A DNA stretch of 9,638 nt from Verrucomicrobiota bacterium (GTDB taxonomy: Bacteria > Verrucomicrobiota > Verrucomicrobiia > Chthoniobacterales > UBA10450): assembly GCA_003219995.1 (NCBI GenBank), contig QHRC01000128.1, positions 1-9,638 of the forward strand. Direction: 5' to 3'. Both the position numbers and the translations under genes were made by a program. The notes beneath the pieces are model-generated. The model did no database searches, was not told the origin of the DNA, and was given only the letters and a program-made list of their open reading frames with translations. Shown piece by piece: positions 5,959-9,638 of the stretch (positions within the stretch are counted from its first letter, which is position 1; each line of letters starts with the position of its first letter).

Positions 5959-7323
5959 ATGTCCATCACCTCGATCAATCCGGCTACGGGCGAAAAGCTT
6001 AAGGAGTTCTCGGCCTTCGATGAGAACGAAATCGAAAAGTGTTTGAAGCGCGCGGCGCGCGCCTTCGAACACCATCGGCGGGAACCGTTTGCCAAACGCG
6101 CGCAGCTTTTGATGGCGGCGGGCTCGTTGCTCGAGCAGGAGAAGGAAGAGTTCGCCCGGACAATCACGCTCGAGATGGGAAAATTACTGCGCGGCGCGAT
6201 GGATGAAATCATGAAATGTGCGCGCGTTTGCCGATTTTACGCCGAGAACGCAGAGCGTTTTCTGGAAGATGAGCCCGCGCAGACGAACGCGGCGCGAAGT
6301 TATGTGCGTTATGAGCCGCTTGGTCCAGTCCTCGCGATCATGCCGTGGAATTTTCCTTTCTGGCAGGTCTTTCGATTCGCAGCGCCGGCCTTGATGGCGG
6401 GGAATGTGGGACTGCTCAAACACGCGGCCAACGTGCCACAATGCGCGCTCGCGATTGAGGAGATATTTTGTCGCGCCGGATTCGACGACGGTGTTTTTCA
6501 AACACTGCTGATTGAAGCGGGACAAGCCGAAAAAGTGATCGTCGATCAACGCGTCAAAGCGGTCACGCTTACCGGCAGCGAGCGTGCCGGCAGCGCGGTA
6601 GCAAGCACAGCCGCGCGCGAGATCAAAAAAAGCGTGCTCGAGCTTGGCGGCAGCGATGCCTTCATTGTCATGCCGAGCGCCGATTTTGAATCCGCAATGA
6701 GCACGGCGGTCCTGGCCCGCACAATCAATAGCGGACAATCCTGCATCGCGGCGAAGCGCTTTTTAATCGCGGACAAGATTTACGACCAATTCCTGCAACA
6801 ATTTGTCGAACGCATGCGCGGGTTAAAAATCGGCGATCCCCTCGATGAGACGACTGAGATCGGTCCGCTGGCGACGGAACAAATTCTTCTCGGCGTTCAT
6901 GAGCAAGTTCAGAAATCGATCGCGGCGGGCGCGAAATTATTGACCGGCGGAAATCGGATTCATGGCCGCGGTTATTTTTACGAGCCGACGGTTCTTGTTG
7001 ATGTCCCGAACGATTCGCCGGCCTACCGTGAAGAAGTTTTCGGTCCGGTCGCGTCGATTTTTCGCGTCCGAAACGCAGACGACGCGGTGGAAATCGCAAA
7101 CGGCACTTCTTTTGGCCTTGGGGCGAGCGCCTGGACGAACGATCGCGCCGAACAAGAGCTGTTCGCATCGGAGCTCGAAGCCGGAATGGTCTTTATCAAT
7201 GCCATGGTCGCGTCGGACCCGAGGCTGCCGTTCGGCGGAGTAAAGCGTTCCGGCTTCGGCCGCGAACTCGGCGCCGCCGGGATTCGTGAGTTCATGAACA
7301 CGAAAACGGTTTGGATTTCGTAA
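5959..7323 (+). CDS. sad: Succinate-semialdehyde dehydrogenase, Sad/YneI type
   Basis: This is an NAD(P)-dependent aldehyde dehydrogenase of 454 residues. It begins SITSINPATGE and follows E. coli Sad closely in order and length. Landmarks are LGPVLAIMPWNFPFWQ (121-136, with Asn131 of the oxyanion hole), LLKHAANV (Lys154, cofactor site), TLTGSERAGSAV (204-215), LELGGSDAF (Glu228, general base), GQSCIAAKRF (Cys262, nucleophile), EEVFGPVASI (359-368) and LPFGGVKRSGFGREL near the end. Family members oxidise succinate semialdehyde to succinate, linking GABA or putrescine breakdown to the TCA cycle. The window does not contain a GABA transaminase. The frame is open upstream to 5866, but that part is repeat sequence, and ATG 5959 matches the family N-terminus; the ribosome binding site is weak. 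The substrate is inferred from overall similarity and could be another small aldehyde. It is probably cytoplasmic. Confidence 0.88.
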   Translation: MSITSINPATGEKLKEFSAFDENEIEKCLKRAARAFEHHRREPFAKRAQLLMAAGSLLEQEKEEFARTITLEMGKLLRGAMDEIMKCARVCRFYAENAERFLEDEPAQTNAARSYVRYEPLGPVLAIMPWNFPFWQVFRFAAPALMAGNVGLLKHAANVPQCALAIEEIFCRAGFDDGVFQTLLIEAGQAEKVIVDQRVKAVTLTGSERAGSAVASTAAREIKKSVLELGGSDAFIVMPSADFESAMSTAVLARTINSGQSCIAAKRFLIADKIYDQFLQQFVERMRGLKIGDPLDETTEIGPLATEQILLGVHEQVQKSIAAGAKLLTGGNRIHGRGYFYEPTVLVDVPNDSPAYREEVFGPVASIFRVRNADDAVEIANGTSFGLGASAWTNDRAEQELFASELEAGMVFINAMVASDPRLPFGGVKRSGFGRELGAAGIREFMNTKTVWIS

Positions 7324-7326
7324 GAG

Positions 7327-7353
7327 CGGCAGACGAGCGAAAATCGTTTGCCG
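7327..7353 (+). repeat. Hairpin between the dehydrogenase and the MFS gene
   Basis: CGGCAGACGA (7327-7336) pairs with TCGTTTGCCG (7344-7353), with one G-U pair, around a 7-base loop. It starts 4 bases after the dehydrogenase stop. There is no T-run, so it looks more like an mRNA-end or attenuating hairpin than a strong terminator. Confidence 0.5.
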
Positions 7354-7389
7354 TTGCGCGGGTGCTTCGATCCGACGCATCTTCAAATC

Positions 7390-8712
7390 ATGACTCAATC
7401 GGCGAATGCCGCCGTTTTCGTTCCGCACCCGCCGGGTTTTCGCCCGCGCCGGGGATTGAACTGGGCGTTCATCGGCCTGCTCTACACGTCGTTCTACATG
7501 TGCCGTTACAACCTGCCTCTCGCCAGCAGCGCCATCAGCGGCGAGTTCGGCTTTAGCAAAGCACAAATTGGGAGCATCATCACAACTGCGCTCCTCGCTT
7601 ACGCCTGCGGACAAATTGTGAATGGGCTTCTGGCCGACCGACTTGGCGGAAAACGCGCAATGCTCATTGGAGCGGCTGGCACGATTGTCATGAACGTCGT
7701 GTTTGGAGTCGCGTCGTTCTGGGGATTACTTTGGCTGTTTGTTCTGATTCGCGGAATCGATGGCTACCTGCAGGCCTTCGGCTCGCCGGGAATGGTAAAA
7801 ATAAATGCCGCGTGGTTCCGTCATACCGAGCGCGGAGGGTTTGCCGGGATCTTTGGTTTCATGATCAATCTCGGCCGCTTCGCCATTTTTAAACTCGGGC
7901 CGGCGTTGCTCGCGGGATTTACTTTTCTCGGGCTGATCCGAATTCCGCCGTTGCATTGGCGGTGGTTATTTTGGATTCCAGCGGCCATCGCGCTCGTAAT
8001 CGGCGCCTCGATGGCGCTGATCGTGAAAGACACGCCGGAGGAAGCGAACTTTCCGCCGGTCAACCCGGAGGAGGAAACCGGCGGAGAAGCGCAGGCCAAA
8101 GCCTTCGACGTCTTCAAAATCATCGTAACTAATCCCGTCATCTGGATTGTGGCATGCGCCTATGCCTGCACGGGCTCGGTCCGCCAGTCCCTCGATCAAT
8201 GGTTCCCGCGCTTCCTGCAGGAAGTGCATCACATCGATTACCAATCTACGCAATTTCAACTGGTTGCTTTTTCGATCCCGTTTGTCGCATCCGTCGGCTC
8301 TCTCATTTCCGGGTTTATCTCCGACAAAGTTTTCAATGGGCGTCGCGCACCGGTCGCGGCCGGCCTCTATTTTCTCGAAACGCTCGTCATTCTCGCCGCA
8401 GCACAATTTCATAGCTTGAACGCAGCGATTTTTTTTCTCATTCTCATCTCGCTCACCGCCAACGCGACTCATTCAATCCTCGGAACGGCGGCCGCCATGG
8501 ACATCGGCGGCGCAAAAATGGCCGGCTCTGCCTCCGGGGTGATCGATTCATTCCAATATTTCGGCGGAAGTCTGGCTGGCTACTTCCTCGGGACGCTTCT
8601 CGACCGTAGCTGGGGCAACTATTTCTATTTCATGGCGCCGTTTGGTCTCATCGGCGGCTTATTGATGATGTCGATCTTGGGGCGGGTTACGCTCGCGAAA
8701 TCCGCGAGGTAG
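7390..8712 (+). CDS. MFS transporter of the organophosphate:phosphate antiporter (GlpT/UhpT) type
   Basis: This 440-residue membrane protein has about 12 hydrophobic segments and a polar loop near residues 213-240 between the two halves. The first helix has SFYMCRYNLPLA, matching the YYxxRKN signature of GlpT; Arg39 corresponds to GlpT Arg45. ADRLGGKRA (82-90) is the MFS loop 2-3 motif. SVRQSLDQWFPRFLQE (263-278) matches the second-half signature (R...LDWxPxYL), so Arg265 corresponds to GlpT Arg269. Both phosphate-binding arginines are therefore kept. The position of GlpT Lys80 appears to be Gln75, so the substrate may not be glycerol-3-phosphate or hexose phosphate. I chose ATG 7390 rather than TTG 7348, which lies inside a hairpin. 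The gene follows the dehydrogenase after 66 bases and may share its transcript. The TAG stop lies in the next repeat. The protein acts in the cytoplasmic membrane; the substrate is unknown. Confidence 0.85.
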   Translation: MTQSANAAVFVPHPPGFRPRRGLNWAFIGLLYTSFYMCRYNLPLASSAISGEFGFSKAQIGSIITTALLAYACGQIVNGLLADRLGGKRAMLIGAAGTIVMNVVFGVASFWGLLWLFVLIRGIDGYLQAFGSPGMVKINAAWFRHTERGGFAGIFGFMINLGRFAIFKLGPALLAGFTFLGLIRIPPLHWRWLFWIPAAIALVIGASMALIVKDTPEEANFPPVNPEEETGGEAQAKAFDVFKIIVTNPVIWIVACAYACTGSVRQSLDQWFPRFLQEVHHIDYQSTQFQLVAFSIPFVASVGSLISGFISDKVFNGRRAPVAAGLYFLETLVILAAAQFHSLNAAIFFLILISLTANATHSILGTAAAMDIGGAKMAGSASGVIDSFQYFGGSLAGYFLGTLLDRSWGNYFYFMAPFGLIGGLLMMSILGRVTLAKSAR

Positions 8713-8760
8713 GGACGCTGCGCCGCGGCGTCCGCGGACAGCGCAGCGCGCTGTCCCTAC
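8709..8760 (+). repeat. GTAGGGAC...GTCCCTAC repeat between convergent genes
   Basis: The 8-base ends GTAGGGAC (8709-8716) and GTCCCTAC (8753-8760) are perfectly complementary. Inside, GACAGCGC-AGC-GCGCTGTC (8737-8755) is a perfect 8-bp hairpin, and GGACGC (8713-8718) pairs with GCGTCC (8728-8733). The left end contains the TAG stop of the MFS gene (8710-8712) and the right end contains, on the - strand, the TAG stop of the radical SAM gene (8759-8757). It fills the whole space between the two genes and may act as a two-way transcript end. Confidence 0.8.
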
Positions 8761-9638
8761 CACAAACTGAGCTGTTCGCGCGGACGACGAAACGCTGCCG
8801 TGGAAAGCTGCGGCCGCGCGCCGATTCCAGCGCGACGGCGACCAACTTCAAAGAGCGAGGCAATTTGCTCGGCGAAAATTCCTTCGCCGGTCATGCGGGT
8901 GTGCCACTCTGAATTGTTCAGCCGGCCATTTCCGCGCAGATTCCGGATGCGACCGAGCACCTTCTCTTTGCGATCGGGAAAATGTTCTTCCAGCCAGTGC
9001 TCGAAAAGCGGCGCGACTGCCCACGGTAAACGCACGATCGTGTATCCAGCAAATTGCGCGCCCGCTTTCGCGCATGCCTCAAGGATCTTTGGCGCTTCAT
9101 GGTCGGTTAGCCCCGGGATAATCGGCGCCATCATCACGCCAACGGGAACTCCTGCGGCTCGAAGTTGCTTGACCGCATCCAAACGCGCTTCGGGTGAAGA
9201 TGTACGCGGTTCGAGTACCCGTTGCAATTTTGGATTGAGCGACGTGATGGAAATGTTCACCGCGGCCGCGTCAAAATTCGCGAGCTCCTGCAAAAGATCG
9301 ACATCTCGCGTCACGAGGCGATTCTTCGTAATGATCGCAACCGGATTGCGAAATTGTGCGAGCACTTCAAGACAACGTCGGGTGATTCGCAATTGTTTCT
9401 CGACTGGCTGGTAGGGATCGGTTACGCCGCTCATTACGATCACTTGCGGCCGCCAGTGTGGCGATTCCAGTTCCTCTCGCAATAATTCCGGCGCGTTCAT
9501 TTTCACCATGATTTTGCTCTCGAAATCGAGTCCTGCTGAAAACCCGAGATATTCGTGGGTCGGCCGCGCGTAACAGTAGATGCAACCATGCTGGCAGCCC
9601 CGATAAGGATTCACGCTCGTTTCGAAGCCGACATCCGG
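8757..9638 (-). CDS. Radical SAM protein, PA0069/spore photoproduct lyase-like family (5' end outside window)
   Basis: The frame runs from the right edge to a TAG at 8759-8757, giving 293 visible residues. It begins PDVGFETSVNPYRGC, which in relatives lies some 50-60 residues into the protein, so the true start is beyond the window; the GTG at 9614 is only an internal valine. The cluster motif CQHGCIYC (Cys15, Cys19 and Cys22 of the visible part) is the CxxxCxxC that binds the 4Fe-4S cluster and generates the 5'-deoxyadenosyl radical. Other family marks are YARPTHEYLGFSAGLDFE, SGVTDPYQPVEK, ITKNRLVTRDVDLL, LEPRTSSPEARLDA, GVPVGVMMAPIIPGLTDHE, RMTGEGIFAEQI and the C-terminal QLSLW. The family is related to spore photoproduct lyase, but its substrate is not established as far as I know. 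The neighbours, which converge on it, do not suggest one. Confidence 0.9.
   Translation of the reverse strand, partial: PDVGFETSVNPYRGCQHGCIYCYARPTHEYLGFSAGLDFESKIMVKMNAPELLREELESPHWRPQVIVMSGVTDPYQPVEKQLRITRRCLEVLAQFRNPVAIITKNRLVTRDVDLLQELANFDAAAVNISITSLNPKLQRVLEPRTSSPEARLDAVKQLRAAGVPVGVMMAPIIPGLTDHEAPKILEACAKAGAQFAGYTIVRLPWAVAPLFEHWLEEHFPDRKEKVLGRIRNLRGNGRLNNSEWHTRMTGEGIFAEQIASLFEVGRRRAGIGARPQLSTAAFRRPREQLSLW

Noticed and set aside
6937..7614. 225-codon - strand frame opposite the dehydrogenase and MFS genes
   Set aside because: It runs across two real genes and their gap, has no recognisable domain and is Arg-rich, so it is an antisense shadow.

Overview
The window is moderately GC-rich, gene-dense bacterial DNA. 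Six complete protein-coding genes run on the + strand. A broken gene lies at the left edge and a 5'-truncated gene at the right edge, both on the - strand. Several short repeats look like families I associate from memory with soil Verrucomicrobiota (Chthoniobacterales/Spartobacteria type): the palindrome that reads 'QVSNLR' in one frame, the 'GRDSVEP'-coding repeat, the CTGAGCnnnGTCGAAG repeat and the GTAGGG...CCCTAC hairpins. That assignment is an inference from style, with no marker gene to support it.

Layout, left to right. (1) 1-633, - strand: an alpha/beta-hydrolase fold gene that runs off the left edge. It has lost the segment carrying the nucleophile elbow and has no normal start codon, so it is probably a pseudogene. 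(2) 691-3415: a small acidic protein of unknown function, then egtB and egtD, the two core enzymes of ergothioneine synthesis. Both junctions are 4-base stop/start overlaps, so translation is probably coupled. (3) 3416-3568: a short gap made largely of repeats. (4) 3569-5841: a two-gene ABC importer of the osmoprotectant/betaine class. It has an ATPase and a single protein fusing signal peptide, substrate-binding domain and permease domain, again joined by an ATGA overlap. (5) 5842-5958: a repeat-filled gap. (6) 5959-7323: a Sad-type succinate-semialdehyde dehydrogenase. (7) 7390-8712: a 12-TM MFS carrier related to GlpT/UhpT. (8) 8709-8760: a palindromic repeat that supplies the stop codons of both converging genes. 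(9) 8757-9638, - strand: a PA0069-type (spore photoproduct lyase-like) radical SAM protein, truncated by the right edge.

Biological reading. EgtD trimethylates histidine to hercynine, a betaine, and EgtB adds sulfur to it. The importer directly downstream belongs to the same broad family as the ergothioneine importer EgtUV and the betaine/choline importers. The simplest new hypothesis is a combined make-and-import locus for ergothioneine or its betaine precursor. egtA, egtC and egtE are not in the window.

The other theme is genome plasticity. Small palindromic repeats sit in coding DNA (the EgtB linker and the signal peptide of the transporter fusion), in gene starts, and at stop codons (egtD, the MFS gene and the radical SAM gene). 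Two genes, the hydrolase and the permease domain, appear to carry in-frame internal deletions of highly conserved segments.
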